In this document: piece by piece, positions 10,501-25,174 of the stretch
Numbering within the stretch: the stretch's first letter is position 1
How the letters are laid out: every line of letters begins with the position of its first letter
DNA from: Girardinichthys multiradiatus
Lineage: Eukaryota; Chordata; Actinopteri; Cyprinodontiformes; Goodeidae
Direction of reading: 5' to 3'
DNA: 64,000 nt
Assembly: GCF_021462225.1 (NCBI RefSeq)
Contig: NC_061805.1
Coordinates: 49,784,360-49,848,359 of the forward strand
Notes under the pieces: model-generated
What the model was told of the DNA's origin: nothing
The model's database searches: none
Seen by the model: only the letters and a program-made list of their open reading frames with translations
Program-made: the position numbers and the translations under genes

Positions 10501-13500
10501 TTCTAGTTGGAGACAACATTGGTCCTGGAGTTGATGTGGATGTGCTGACTGCCTCTCTGATCTTTTGGGTTTTTTCAGTGAAGAATTTAACAAATTCATT
10601 GCAGGCCCTGGTAGAGTAGAGTTCAGATGCTCCAGTTACAGGAGGGTTTGTTAACATGTCGACCGTGGCAAATAATGCACCAGCATTGTTAATGTTTTAG
10701 CTGATGATCTCAGAAAAGAAAGATTCTCTTACATTTTTCAGTTGTAGGTTATTTCTGTAGAGTCTCTCTTTATAGATAATATAATGAACCTGGAGTCCAG
10801 TCTTTCTCCACCTGCGTTCAGCTTTTCGACACTCCTTTTTTTCACTTCTGACTGGTGGAGCACTTCTCCATGGAGACATTTTCTCCCCAGAAACGACTTT
10901 CACTTTAATTGGAGCAATTGAATCAATGATGTCTGAGATTTTAGAATGAAAGTTATCTACCAGCTCATCTACAGTGTTACAGGGCAAAGTGGAGGTAGAA
11001 GAGTAAATCTGGTTAAAGGTTTCAGCAGCACTGTCCTTAAAGATGTGTTTTCTTATCAAGTCTCTTTGGCAAACTGAGTCATTGCAGATGATGCTTTCAA
11101 AAATAACAGAAAAGTGGTCAGATAGAGCAACATCAATCACAGACACCTTGGAAATGTTTAGACCCTTAGTGATGATCAAGTCCAAAATATGTCCCTGTTT
11201 GTGCGTTTGCTGTTTAACATGTTGAGTCAAACCAACATTTCTAAGAGTGTCACATAGATCTATTGCACTTCTGTCTTCAGGATTCTCCATGTGAATGTTG
11301 AAGTCTCCCATAATAATTAAACAGTCATAATCAACACATATCACAGAAAAAAGCTCATTAAAATCACTGATAAAGTTTGTTTTGGACTTAGGAGGCCTGT
11401 AAATATTCAAGAACATGGTTCGGACCGGGCTCTTTACCCAGAGACCCAAATATTCAAAAGAGTCAAATTTGCCAAGAAATACTTTTTTACCCTCTAATAA
11501 ATCTTTAAACAAAGTGGCCCCTCCACCTTTTCTTTGCTGTCTGCTCTCACAAAGAAAATTGTAGTTCGGAGGCGTCGACTCTATCAGAATGGGAGCTTCA
11601 TTAAATTCATGTAACCATGTTTCTGTTAAAAACATAACATCAAGATCGTGGTCAGTAATGAAGTCATTGATTAAAAATGATTTTCCTGACAGAGATCTAA
11701 TGTTCAGTAAAGCCAGTTTATATGACTTAGTTGTTGATATTAACTCTTTATCTGGTTGTACCTGACAGTTTATGGCTTTCATTGATTGTTTATTACTGTC
11801 TCTTATCCTTTTGGCTTTCTTCTTTCTGTCACGTATAAACACAGAGATTTTACAACTATCTCCTATTAGGGGCCCAAGTTCTTCCTGGACATGTTCATTT
11901 CTGATAGAGTTACCACTGGGGCCCAGACTGTATCACAGAGAAGTGATTTGAAGGTCCTGATTAGGAGGAGATAGATTAGGAGGTGGAAGATGTTGGTTTA
12001 GTAGCAGGGCCTCGGCCATGGGGGTGTTGAATGGAGAAGATGTCAGAACCATTTGGGTCCCGATTTTAAGAGCTCCTTTCATGTTATCAGAATCCAGTAA
12101 AGCAAAAAGCGGGCTCAGTGTGGAGATGGGAGAGTTCTGTGCGGTCTGGGTCGGGGTCTGGGGGAAGGGGCGTATAAGGGGGCAAAGTGCCCAGAGAGTG
12201 AGAGTTGACACCTCCGAGCCTCAGAGGCAGGGTCATGACCTCTGAAGCTTCAGTAAGCTGCTGACTCCAGAGTGAGGCGATGAACTTCAGTTTTCTTTAA
12301 CTGGAACAGATTCAGGGCATCGATGGAAGGGGAATTAAATTAAAACTCAATCATCTTGGTGTTGATTAAAAGCTCACCGACCAGTTGAGACCACCTGACC
12401 CATTTGACCTTATTTACCCTGCTAACCAGCACAACCTGTTCATATATGTATAAAGTGTCTCAGTATTTTACACACTCAAGTCAGCAAAAGAAAGCAAAGT
12501 CTGCTGTCCTAAATTCTTCATCTGAGGGACATCAATATGTCTTCTCTCAGCTCATCTTTATTTACAAGGACCTCTTAACAAGATGGACGGCTGAGGGGAC
12601 AGACCGACGGCTCAAACAAAGAACACCAAAGCTGCTTTAAATAGACCCCAAGATGTCTGGACAGACGAGACCAAGGTAGAGATGTTTGGCCATAATGCAC
12701 AGCTCCATGTTTGGAGAAAACCAAACACCAGGGCACGGTGGTGGAGGGCTGATGATTTAATCTTGTTCTGCAGCCAGAGAACCCGGGCACCTTGAGGCAA
12801 AGAGCAGACCATGTAGTGTCCCAGAGTCTAATGTGAGGACATCTGTCAAACAGCTCAAGCTTGGCCCAAACTGGGTCATCCACAGAACAATGGTGCCAAA
12901 CACAGCGGCTCATCCACAACAAAATGGCAGAAAAAGAAAAGAATGGAGATCTTGTGATGACCCTTCCCAGGGCTTTGTGACCTTCATGATCCAAAGAGCC
13001 ATTTTTACCCTCAGCCCAGCTAAATAAAACTTGTTTAGAGCTGCTAATGTTGTAGAAATTGTAGAAAAAGACAGCTTATATCTTTTAATAAATAGTGACT
13101 AGAGGAAATCTGTTGTTGTTTTTATTTCTATTTTTAGGTTTTAAAACAAAGAAAAACATAAAACACAAAACATTATTTTTTTTTCTATGGGATGTTGATA
13201 TTTGCAGAAAATTATGTAAACAAAGAACAAAGTTTCCAACCTAATGAAAAATAGATCTAAATTCATTTTGGTGGTACTTTTAGTGTGGTTCTGTTGTAGA
13301 AATTCAAAGCAATGAATAATCCGTTAAACAACTGAAAAACAACTAAAACGTGCATTTATTAGCTCTACATTTAAAACCATTAGTTAGTTGTTTATCATTT
13401 TAGCCAAAGTTATTAACAGCTATTGTGGAAGGTCCAAGGAGCCACAGGTTGCAGACCCCTGGTCTAGTCAAAGCCCGAACCTCAGACTGACTGAAATACT

Positions 13501-16500
13501 GTGCCGGGACCTTCATTAGAAGAAAAGAGGAGCGGGCTGATATTCCTCCACAGTGACGTGTGAAATAAAGTCAGAGAGAAATGAGAACTGAAAATGATCC
13601 TACGAGTTCTTAAATCATGGAGGGTTCTTAGTTTTTTCATCCATGCCTTAAAGTCTTCCTTCTGGTGAAACTCTTGTTCACTTTGTTTATGTGAATTCAG
13701 CTAAATTACTATTTTATGATTGATGAATACGTTTACAAAGCCTACAGGTTATATCAGTGGGCCTGATCAGCTGAGACTCGCCGTTTCACCTGAATACCTC
13801 CATGAAAAACCTCTGGATCAGGCATCTCCTGGTGTTGGACCCTTTGACTTTTGGAAGTCAGAGAAACCTGCATGATTCATATAGACTGTAAGGCGGGTTT
13901 CCCTGCTGGCAGTGGGTCACAGTGGTTCCAGATGTACCACCAGGTAGGTTAGGTTCTCTAAACACTCCTTTGTTCCTTTCTTTCTCTCCTTTGACTGCTC
14001 GTCCTCCTTCTAAACCAACAGAAGCTCCTCAGATTTATACCTTCACTGTTATATATTTTGATTTATTTTGTTGCATAGTTTAGGAATAATTCAGCCAGAA
14101 TGATAAGTTTCAGCTGATTAGGTAGAACCAGCAGCCTCACCACAATAACAGACATTCAGCTAAACAACACTAGATAATAATCTGATCTGTTTAGGGACAA
14201 ATCTGACAGGGTATTAACCTTCATACTGCAGGAGAATCTCTGCATGCTTCTTCAAACTCAGCTTGCTCTCATGTTTGTCTGTTGCAGGTTAGGTCCGTCT
14301 GCGAGAGGATATTTACTGTCCTCCTAATTCTGGACCTGTTCTCAACATCTGATATGGTCCACAATCAGATCATTACTGGTGGGCTGAGGAACTAGATCAT
14401 CAAGAACATATGGCTGTTTTAAGGTTCAGTTCTTATTATTTCGGTTGTACAAGTTTTATCACTGATAGTTAGCTGTAATTTGGTTCTATACAAAGACAAA
14501 GTGAACTGAATTAAAATGTTGAGTAAATTGATGTAAAGAACCAGCATCTGATCAGAAACAACGATTCTCCTGGGAGAAAAATATTAATCAGTGTAAGAAA
14601 TAACCTTTGTTGTATTGACAGAACAAAACAAGAAACCTCACAGAACCTTTAGGTGGAGCAGAAGGGTGTTGGAATCAGCATCAGGTTATCTTTTCAACAC
14701 TGTACACCTGCAGGAAGATGACTGCTGCTTCACTTCTGTCTGAAATGAGGCTCTGCTTCATCAAAAGTGTGTCTTTGTTATGATAAACCCTCCCAGAACC
14801 TGGATGCCATCATATTTCCCTGAGAACACATTTGCTGCCGACCGTGAGAGCAGACAAATGAAATATTCAGACATGTCGGCTGGAAAATAAAGACGCTGGA
14901 TGAGATTTTGTCAGCAGTCCAGCTGTGCTCACCTGGAACCACTTGGCGTGTCTGAGCGCCGCCAGCGCCGCCTGGCACTTCACCCTGTCCAGGACATCCT
15001 CCTCCTCCCTATCCTCACGCCTCTGCTCGTCTTCCTCCTGATTGTCGTCCTCTGAAGAAACAAACAGGATGAGGCACGGAGAGTGTGAACACGCCAGCCT
15101 CGGGCTTTCACATGCACACACACAGGCTCAACAGAGAACTTTTAGGCAAACCCACTGATCTGATCCAATGAGCCAGAGAAAGAGCAGATTTGTTCTGAGA
15201 GAACAGGGATTCTCATGCACAAAGCAGGATGTTTTAGAACACCGATGAGAGGAACCAGAGTAGATGTGACAACATGCGTCCTTACTGCCCGGCTGCAGCT
15301 TCACATAGGATGCAGATCAGTGGCTAAAGGCATGGATCACTGCAGATTAATGTGTTATCAGTTACTGCGCAGGACAGAAACTCGAGCATGCCAACAAAGA
15401 GCCAGATTAGAGATTAAAAACCACGGTTTCAACCAAGAACCAGTTGATACTCTGAAATATTGGCTCAGGAGCTCCTGAGGAGGAATATCTTCATGCTCCA
15501 CAGTTCACTGGAGCGCCATGCTCATATATTCAGCCCTGCAGTGTCACTCAGATGTTTATGTGTGACTGAAACAGTCTCCCCACACCGGGTTCCTGTGAGG
15601 GCCGTAGGACGACGACGACGGAGGAAGAAGAGTCACATAAACATCTGAGAGTGAGAACACCACCCTGGAAAGAAAGTGAAGGCTGTTTGTTCTTGGGAGC
15701 AGGAAAGGGAAGGAAGCCCGCTGTGGGAAAGTGGAGCAGACGGAAGAAGGGGGGGGGGGGGGGCAGACTGCGAACCACACTGTACAGCTCAGCATTAAGG
15801 CTTGCAGATAGCAGGGACTTATCTGCAGCTTAAAACACAGCTTCAGATTCAAGGCTGACATGATAAATGTTCCCTCTCAGAGACAATACGGTTTTAAAGA
15901 CTATGAAAAGTCTCTTGGTGTTGTCTCAAGATATCAGTGATATCTAAACCCAATTTTACCTGCCTGAGTTTGATAGATCAGCAGGAGCGTCAGCCAGTGT
16001 GTGTGTGGTTCAGCAGTCTGTTGCTGCAAAGTTTACACTAAAAGCTGAACAGGATGGAAAAGATGGAAGACAAACGAAGGAGCTGATGAGAGACGCTCCT
16101 CTAAGACCAAGGACTGAGGACCCTCATGGTCTGCCATGAAACCGTAAAATGATTTCACTTCCTTCCTCATCATTTCAAGGGCAGCACAATGGAAAAATAT
16201 TAACTTACAATATTATTTTTTAATAATGAGATGATAATATTGATTGCATTTAATCCACACTTTGCAATCCTCTCATGGCTGTGGTTATCCATGTTGCTTG
16301 TGCACCTTTTTCTACTACAGCTTTTCCTTCCACTCAACTTTCCACTAATGTGCTTGGATACAGCACGGGAAGCTTATTTAGCTGACCCTCTTTGTGGAAG
16401 GTGCCAGTGACTGTATGCTGTATAAAAATCCTAATTTCATCGGTGATAATCAGATTTTCTGGAGTTTTGCCAACTGTATATTTCCATCAATGTGTTTTTA

Positions 16501-19500
16501 TTTACTGAGATACGTTACGTCAGGTGTGGGCATAAAAGTCCATCCAACTGGTCCATCCTGAAGCATCAGCTGCACACATTCAGACTGCGCTTTTACCAGT
16601 CACATCTCCTACATAAAACACTACAGACTCATACAAATCTGTTGCCAGCAGATAGTTCTGTCACTCAAGGACAAGAATATTTTCATGATCAGGGGTTTTA
16701 CACAGACTGAGGTTTAAATTGTTGACAGTGTTGCCGTTTGCCTGACTGATGAAAACAGTGGTGCTGTGGGCCAGGATCTCAGCACCATAAAATCTGACTC
16801 AATAAACTCAAGTGAGTTAAAAATATTTAGTTTCACAGTGAAATGAAAGGAACTGATCTGCCTGGTTCTGTTTACATCTACCTTTAATGGGGACTCTGCA
16901 GCAGATCACATTAGGTTAAACCTCTTTCTTTTTTTTTTTTTGGACCTGAAATAACTAAACATGAATTGAAAAGTATTCAGATACATGATTTGAATCATTT
17001 TCAGAGACATCAGTGCTGCTGCAATATGAACTTCAAATTAAGCAGTGAAAAATTAAAATTTGGGCCGATATTGAAATTCCCGTAAGTTATTCCAAATCTT
17101 TTTCTTTTGTAATTGACGCCATTACTGACTTTTCTGCTCCCTTTTCCTTTCAATAACCATAGTTTAAAGTATCACAATTAGCTTTAAATGATGTGTTTAT
17201 GTTTCCTGGGATGCAACTGATGGGTTACTTTGTCAGAAATGTTTGAACTGTTGGCTGCAGAAAAAGACTGAATTATTCCAGGCGACGAGTCTGACATTTA
17301 GGTGTTCTCCTTTGTGTTAATTGAGAGATCATTTCTGTTCTTCTATTCAAGCACGCAGAACATTAACAGCGTGACTCTGATTCTCCAGCTGGCTGCAGGT
17401 AATCATTCATGGACATTTGCTGATTTCACTCCAGCAGGAGCAGGAATTTTAAAGGAAACTTTAGTTTTTATGATTGATTTCTTGTCATAGTTGAACGGTG
17501 AATTTAGCAGACTATGGAGGAACCATCAGAACCACATACAGCTACAACCTTAAAACCATCAGCTCAGGTGAATGTTGATTAGTGAGCAGGAGATCAGAGT
17601 CATTCTTTATAACATGAAATTATGGGATGTCCGTCTGAGCCAACAGAAATCCTCCAGCTCCAGTAATCACATTTGAACAAACCCTGCTGGGAAATGTAGT
17701 CCCTGTCTTTTATAGGAGACATGGAGATGATTTTGGTGTGACTCGGAGTTCAGACATCAGAGGAAAGGAGGGACAGAGGAGGGTAGATAGGTGGGCTGGT
17801 TGTTGGGGAAGCCCCTTGTACCCGGGCTCTCCTGCTGCTGGGTGAGGGGGCCGGACGCCTCGTCAGCAGAAGTTTCCGTCCAGACCGAGATCCGACCTGC
17901 GGAGCTACGGCAACAAATCAGTCAGTGAGCAGAGGGCGGCTGCTGGAGGGACACCATAAGAACCAGGTGGGGACACTTGTCAGAAAATGTTTCCAATAAT
18001 TAGTGAAATAAACTGGTTAGTTCAGCCATTTACAATCCCTGCTGTTTTTTCTCTATTATGATGAGTGAAACCCCTAAATCTGTGACAATGATCAAATAAC
18101 ATATAGAGTCTTACATTTACTTTTATTCTATCTCAAATATTTATAAGAAAACATCCGTTCCTGCATTCCAGGACATCCTAAAAAAGATGTTTCAGTAAAG
18201 TTTTCTAAGTTCCACTTCTTCTCCCAACACCTCAGAGACTCTCATTCATTGGGTAAGCCAAATGATGAAGAACTTCAGGCGTCATTTTCTTCCAATATTC
18301 CAGGTGATGAATCTCAATGGGTCAAAAATATGGGATTTATTATGGGACCGGTCCAGAAGTTGTTCCCTCTTCTTCCTCAGCCCTGCCTTAGGAATATGTG
18401 CAGAATGTGGTTTTCAATATTCCTGATCTTGGAAAAGACATGGTCTGTAAGGCAAAATATGTTGCTCTGATATGTTTGATGGACTTTGTGTCATTGTATG
18501 GGGCGCTGACAGAACCCCATATCATGATAGAACCGTCTACTACACCATCGGAGAGCCTGGTTGCAGAGACTGGATGCAAATCCCTCTAACCAGCTACAGA
18601 TCTTTATTTAGAACGTGTTGCAGCCTGAAATGCAGAAACGAATGTGGATCTACAAACATAATTAGGCAGTAAAATCTTTAAACTGTGTGTTTTAACTTGT
18701 TCATGAAGAAAAAAAGAGGGTTCTGTCCAGCATTAACCTCCACAAGGCTGCTGGGCCGGATAATATACCAGGACTGAAAGACGTTTTCCCAGACATCTTT
18801 AACACATCTCTGTATCAGGCTGTCGTGCCTGAATGACTATGGCCCATTGCTTTGACTCCCATCATTAATAGTGGCTAGTCATTAAAACATAGCAAAGCCA
18901 ATCTGGACCCCCATCATAATGCGTACCGTGCAAATACCTCCGAGGTATCCACCTCGTTACATATGTCCCTCTCACAGCTAGAGGAAAAAATTATTATGTC
19001 AAGCTGCTGTTTATCGATATAGGATTTGCCTTTAAAGCCATCATTTCACAACTGGTAGAGAAGCTGAGCACTCTGGGATCTAACACACCACTCTGCAACT
19101 GGATCCTGGACTTTTAGACCCCAGGTAGTAAAAATAGGACGGAGAATTACCACCAGCATCACAGTGAATACCGGATCCCCCCAGGGCTGTGTGCTCAGCC
19201 CGCTACGTTTCGCTCTGCTAACACATGACCACATCGCCAGGTTCAACTCTAACCTCATCATCAAATATGCAGATGACACTACAGTGGTGAGTCTCATAAG
19301 TACATGAGTGGAAACAGCTAACCAGGTGGTGTGACAACACCTCAAGAAATGGTCCTGGACTTCAGGAGAGGAAGCAGTGAGCTTCATCTGCTGACCATCA
19401 ATGGCAATGCTGTTGAAAGGCTCAACAGCATTAAATTCTTAGGGAAGCACATTGGCAATAACATGACCTGGTCCACCAACACCACTACCCTCCACCAAAG

Positions 19501-22500
19501 AAGCTCAGCAGCGCCTTTACTTCCTCTGGAGACGGAAAAAGAACACATCTATAATGACAACATTCAACAGAGGGACAATATCTTCACATAATGCATTACT
19601 GCGTAGTATGGCTGCTGCTCTGCTGCAGACAACAAAACCCTGCAAAGAATTGCAAAGATGGCTGAAAAGATGATCGGTGGCCCTCTTCCTGCATTGGCTG
19701 ACCTTTACAAGAACAGATGCATCAGAGAGGTAATCCCTCTCACCCCTCCCACAACTTTTTAGTGCTCCTGGCCTCTGGCAAGAGACTACAGAGCATTCGG
19801 GTCAGAACATCCAGCTTCTTTCCTTAGGCCATCAGGACAATGAACTCTCTGCAGAAGCCGCCCAGCATTCCACCTGGTAACACCAGGGCTGGACGACATG
19901 AACTGCATGCACATGCACTATTAGAAAAGTCTTTTTATATCCAAATAGCTCATTTTTAATGACAGTTTTTATTATTTTTTGAACACTATGGTCCATGGAG
20001 AAGGATATGTCACTACGCTGAAGGTGTATGATAGAATCAACAATAAATAAACTGAACTGAAAAATGAATTTATTTGCTTAAGATCTGCACCAACACTCTG
20101 GTGAGTGAACATAAAGACAATAAAACCATATCGACATTCCTTCAGATTGTAATTTACACCTTCTGAGACAGCATTTAGGAACAGAAGCAAATTTGAAGTA
20201 TTAAAATGAAGATAAAATCAGTGAAAGTTTCAGATAAAAACTGAACGTCCGCTTGGAGGAAATAAGGAGCTACGTTTCTCTAGATGGTTCAGCTGAAGCT
20301 TCGAGGCGCAGCCTTTCTGTCTATAAGACTTCCTGTCATCACATTGTGAGAAATTAAACCTTTAATCACACACGTGATATTTCTTGTTTTCCATTTTATT
20401 TACTCAACAGAAATCTAATCTCATAGGGAGAAGTTGAACAGAAAAATCACTGTTAACTTGCATAAAGATCCAGGAGAAACCTTAGAGTTGGATTTATTAT
20501 CCATCAGCATCTAAAAGAATTACTGGGGGGTAAAAATAAATATATAACATAACAGAACTGAGATTAAATGAAAACAGCATTGCTGAAAGATATTAAAAAC
20601 TAATCAGCTGGTAGTTTGCTTTGGATGTAACTCCTGCTAAATGTGTCTGATTTCATTGATCTGGACTTTATGCAGCTGGATTTCAGTCTGACGGTGTTCA
20701 TAGAACCATAATGAAATAAACTGGGTAAAACCAAACTTCTTTGGACAGAACCTGATTGTATATAAACCATCCTGGTAAAGGTGTGTGAAAAGCCTTAAAA
20801 GTAATTGGTTGCTATGGAGACTCTGCAGCAGGTGTCCATAGGAGAGCTTGGAGATATGGCCAATGGACCTTTGACGTTAAGCACTCTTCTCTTTATTGAA
20901 AAGACATATTCTCTCGTCTTTCCCATTTTGAATAGTGGCTGAGAGAAACTGTTGTGTGTCACATTATTTCTGCTTCAGAGAAACAAGAAGATACTAATTA
21001 CTTAATCAAAGGTTCCTGCACCCTCCGATCAAACAGTGAAGAACAAACCAAAAACATCCTTTGGTTAAATGTATTTATATATTTATTATATTTACTTATA
21101 AGAGACGTTCAACGGACCATTAAGTGTTTTTTCGACATGGGATTTGTTTCTGCAGTAAATGTAATGAAATTGAAGGGTGGATTTTTACAAACTTACAGTG
21201 TGGGATTATTTACTTCCAGAAATGGACCGATCCGATTTGGCTGACTTCACTTTGGAGACGTAAGCTTAGAGCCAAAAAGTCTTAAAAACAGCTCAGAGTT
21301 TAATAAACTGAATTTAAACAGCTGGCTGCATATAAAAACAGACGGATTCTTCAGTTAAAACGTAAGAGCAAACTCAGCTTCTGGTGGACAGTCTGCCGCT
21401 CAGCTTCAACATCTTTTTAGAGATATTTTAGTGTTCAAAGAGAGAAAACAATATTTTCTCTGTGTTTCATACAAATATTTAAAGAGTTGGACGTACTGTC
21501 AGACTGTTACTGTGATGTTACCAGAGAACACTGGTAATGACTAATTTCTGCTCTTCTTTAGTAACAGAAATTAATAAACTGGAGTCAGACAAAGATAAAA
21601 ACTCTCCCTTTGTGTCAGGATGCTGAAGCTGAAGGAAAAATCATCTTTTCTGCATCTCTTCATGTGACAGGTGTGCTTTGGAGCCATTTGCCAGGAATCA
21701 ATTATTCTATCTTTGAGAAAGTTTTGGTCCAAATGTTCCCGCTGGGAGCAGAAACGTGGACGTGGCTTATTATTTTGTAATGGCAGCTCTTCTTCTCCGA
21801 CTCACCTTTCCTTTTAGCCTGCTGCATAAACAAAGGACACGGCAAAGATCACAAACAGGTCAGATACCTGAGTGACGAGAGACTTAAAGCCTCCTGTCAT
21901 TTTTCACAGCTGCTCTTATATTAAGATGTAGTTCAGCTTAAAAACGGACAGCAGTCTCTGCTCTGAATCAGATCAGTCCCAATCTGACCTGCAGGACAAA
22001 ACATGCTGCCACCTGAGACAGACGTCTCCTTCTTCCATCAATCCAAACCAAACAAATCCCCTCAGGAAATCATCCCTCCCCATCCATTTGCTATTTCCAC
22101 CACACTTGACCCAGATCCATATCCTCCCAGCTTGCCTCTCAGCTTTCAGCCCTCTTCATGCATCATCCTCTCCTACTCTGAGCTCCGGTTTTACCTTCAT
22201 ACCCTCCCTGTATTCCAGCATGTCCACCTGATGAGATCTGACAGAAAGATCCATAAAAGCAGACGGAGAGAAGTGGGGTAAATACCTTCTTCTTCTTCTG
22301 TGGTGCTGTGTTCCTCCATCATGGCTAACGAGGAGAGGGTGATCTTCAGGGCCAGTCGGGGCTCTTTGGTGCTGCAGACTTGGATTGCTGCCTCAGAGAT
22401 GCACGACCGAACTTCATATGTGTCGTCTGTCATCGTCTGTAAATCAGAGCTGCACTGTTAATGCTACGTTCAGAGAACACAAAGACTCCTCAACCTTTTC

Positions 22501-25134
22501 CTGATTTTTCCATCCTCAAATTTAAAGACATTTCAGTGTTTTTGGGGCTAATTTGGAGTCAAAGGAGAACTGAGAAAGTTAATACTTTAAACGAAATCTT
22601 TGAAATCCAGTGTTAAACATTTTGACCTTATTTTGGTCAAGTCTGTCAGTGGTAAATACTTATTAGAAGTATTATCTTTCTTAATCTGCCTATTAAACTA
22701 TGATTGTATCAAGGCGTCAGTTCAGGGAAGTAAAGTCTAACTCTGTGTGACCTGTTTTACCCCTATTGGTATTTTTAAATGTTGTCCATTAAATCTTTGT
22801 CATTATTTCCTAAAAGTCATCCTTCACAGTTTCTAAATTAGGTGCATGTCTTAAAGGGATTTTCTTTAGCTTTTCCAAAGCTGTACAATGAGCATTTAAT
22901 GGAAAGTCTTGATGAAAATCAAGGCATCAGATAAATAAAATACAGCAAACACAAATATTGTGCTTTAATCCTTTTCAACTGGCATCCTTCATGACATGAA
23001 CAGGATGTAAGCAGCAGCCAGTCAGTCCCAGCACACTGCTCTGTCTCGCTTTTCCCTGGGGTGTTACCTTCTGTGGTGTTTCATCTGCAGTCTGTCAGGT
23101 AAAAAATGGCCTCATCCATCAGGCCTCTGCCTGTCAGTCTGAAGTAAGGAGCAGGAAATGAGATCTTCAGACAGTTTTCTGCCTTGATGAAGAAGCCCTA
23201 ATGTCTGGATGAGGCCACAGGAAGCACCTGTAAACAGCAGCGCTGCTTTGCTGGTGGGACCTGTGTGAAAGGTGGCAATCTTCTGATGAAATAATCCTCT
23301 CTGAGTCAGTTTGGGAGAACTCTGAGCTCTGGGATGTGCCATCTCAAAGTGACTACTTGGATATCAAATTGTTGTTTGCTGGGGTGCTGTGTGGTAGAGC
23401 AGGTGACACATATATTCCTGTCTAAAATACTGAGAATAAAGGCCAGAAATCTTCAAGAAATAAATAAACTGCAGGCCTGTCTGATGAAAGGAGGGATGCG
23501 GTGGGGTATTTTTTCCTCTATGCACCAGCTGCTTCTTTTTTCACAGTAATCATCATCTAGTAAGGTCCAAACTTATAAAGGCTGACAGATTTTTTTGGGT
23601 AGTAACTAGAAGTAGAATGATGCAAGTTTTTTAATTGTCGAAACCGATATTTAGACTTCAGGGCGGTTGGTTGATCTTTTAGGGCGATGCTTTTAAATTT
23701 ATGCAATGGGGGTGTGAATGGGGCCAGCTCTCACCAGTCTAGCCATATGAGACGTTTCTTCCAATAAACGTCTGGAAACTAGCAGTTAACGTTTTTGGCT
23801 TTACTGAACTTGAAAAATGCAAATAAAAAACATGCAGGTTCAAAACAAATAGAAAGTGACAGTCAACATACTCTCTGTGTGCCAGACTTCTTCTATCTAC
23901 TGATGTTTTTCATGCCTTTACATTAACTATTCAGCGGCCAATTAAAATGCACCATTAATAAGCTTAAATAACATACAACTCCAGATGCTTATCACCTTCT
24001 TAGACCAGGGTAACAACTATAATTCATAGAAAATAACTTAAGTTACAAAATGACATAATGTGCATTAAGTTCCCAGATATTTATAGAAATGGTGCCTACA
24101 GGGGGCATTTGAAGTGGCTACCTCCCATCTTTAAAAGACTCCCAGTCAGAGTCACATAAGTTGAGCACCAGAACTAATGTGATCCGTTTACAGACAAAAT
24201 ATATTTGCATATAATTTTATATATTCTTCTTAGAAACATTTCTTTCTGTAGCTACGATTTTCAGCTTATATTTGCAGTATAAGGAGAAGGTCACAGAGGA
24301 GACGACACTGATTAGATATCACATAGATCCGATCTGAGCGCTGTTCGCTTATCTACTCGGTAACAGCGACATATTCCTCCATCCTGTGATCCAAACTGCA
24401 AGCAGCAGTTATGACGTTCACTGTCAGCATCAGCATCGGCTTTTTAACATTAGGTTTCTCCACCATCGTCAAAAACAGCGAGTCAGTGAGGACGCGCAGA
24501 GTTTATAGTCTGTAAACAACAGCAGTGTGTGGAGCGGAGCTCGCTTCGGCTGTGTTGCCACACAGGAGAGACTATTTTCCTTCGAATAACAACTTCACAT
24601 TCGAGGCTGCAAGTTCTCCTGTTGCTCCGCCAGCGGTGGTGGACACATGCGGGTAACCACACCCATGGAACAGCTCAGGTTAGTGTTTATAAACAGAGCT
24701 TCTCTTTCTGGCTCCCTGCTGCCTGACAAGCAACCAGGTAAGAGTATTTATTGGTCATGCACGATGTGATGAAATCAAATTAAAACATCACAACGCGCCG
24801 TTGTTGAGGCTCAGTGTACCTGAATCTGCAGGGGAAGGTTGGCGCTGATGGTGTACAGTAGCAGTGTGGTGGGCTTCTCTCTGCACATCAGCACCAGCTC
24901 CAGGTTCATGTCGCCTTTGATCAGCAGACCTTTGGCCACCAGGCCGACCCGCGTCACCCCGCACAGCACCGATGTGCTGTCAGACCTGAGAGCAGAGGAA
25001 GGATCGTCTGTTTACAGATTTTTCATTCATTTCTATGGCCTAACCCTGACCCGAACCCGTTTATACCTAACCCTAAAACTCACCTTAACCCAAGAACATT
25101 TGTTTGGTCCCCATAAGAGAGGACCAAAGCCTGG

Positions 25135-25174
<40 letters not shown>

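Larger units (their letters stand above)
9420..12185 (-). mobile_element. L2-type LINE copy A, 5'-truncated and internally deleted
   Basis: Minus-strand element. The 3' end lies at about 9420, where the sense strand ends gcgctatttaaataaacttg plus tandem ACTTG repeats. It holds the ORF1 tail, the endonuclease, and reverse transcriptase pieces. Similarity to copy B (47720-54165) stops near 12185, so this copy is 5'-truncated there. Relative to copy B it lacks 544 bp of the RT, corresponding to 48345-48888. It lies in the DZF-gene intron between exons 14933 and 9356, in the same orientation as the gene. Confidence 0.9.

Noticed and set aside
14933..15051. First reading of the DZF exons as ZFR or ZFR2
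   Set aside because: The AKWFQ and RDLC motifs fit all DZF proteins, but [34 protein letters not shown] and the M-RSxRSFAND start agree with STRBP/ILF3 and not with ZFR, and no ZFR zinc-finger exons were seen.
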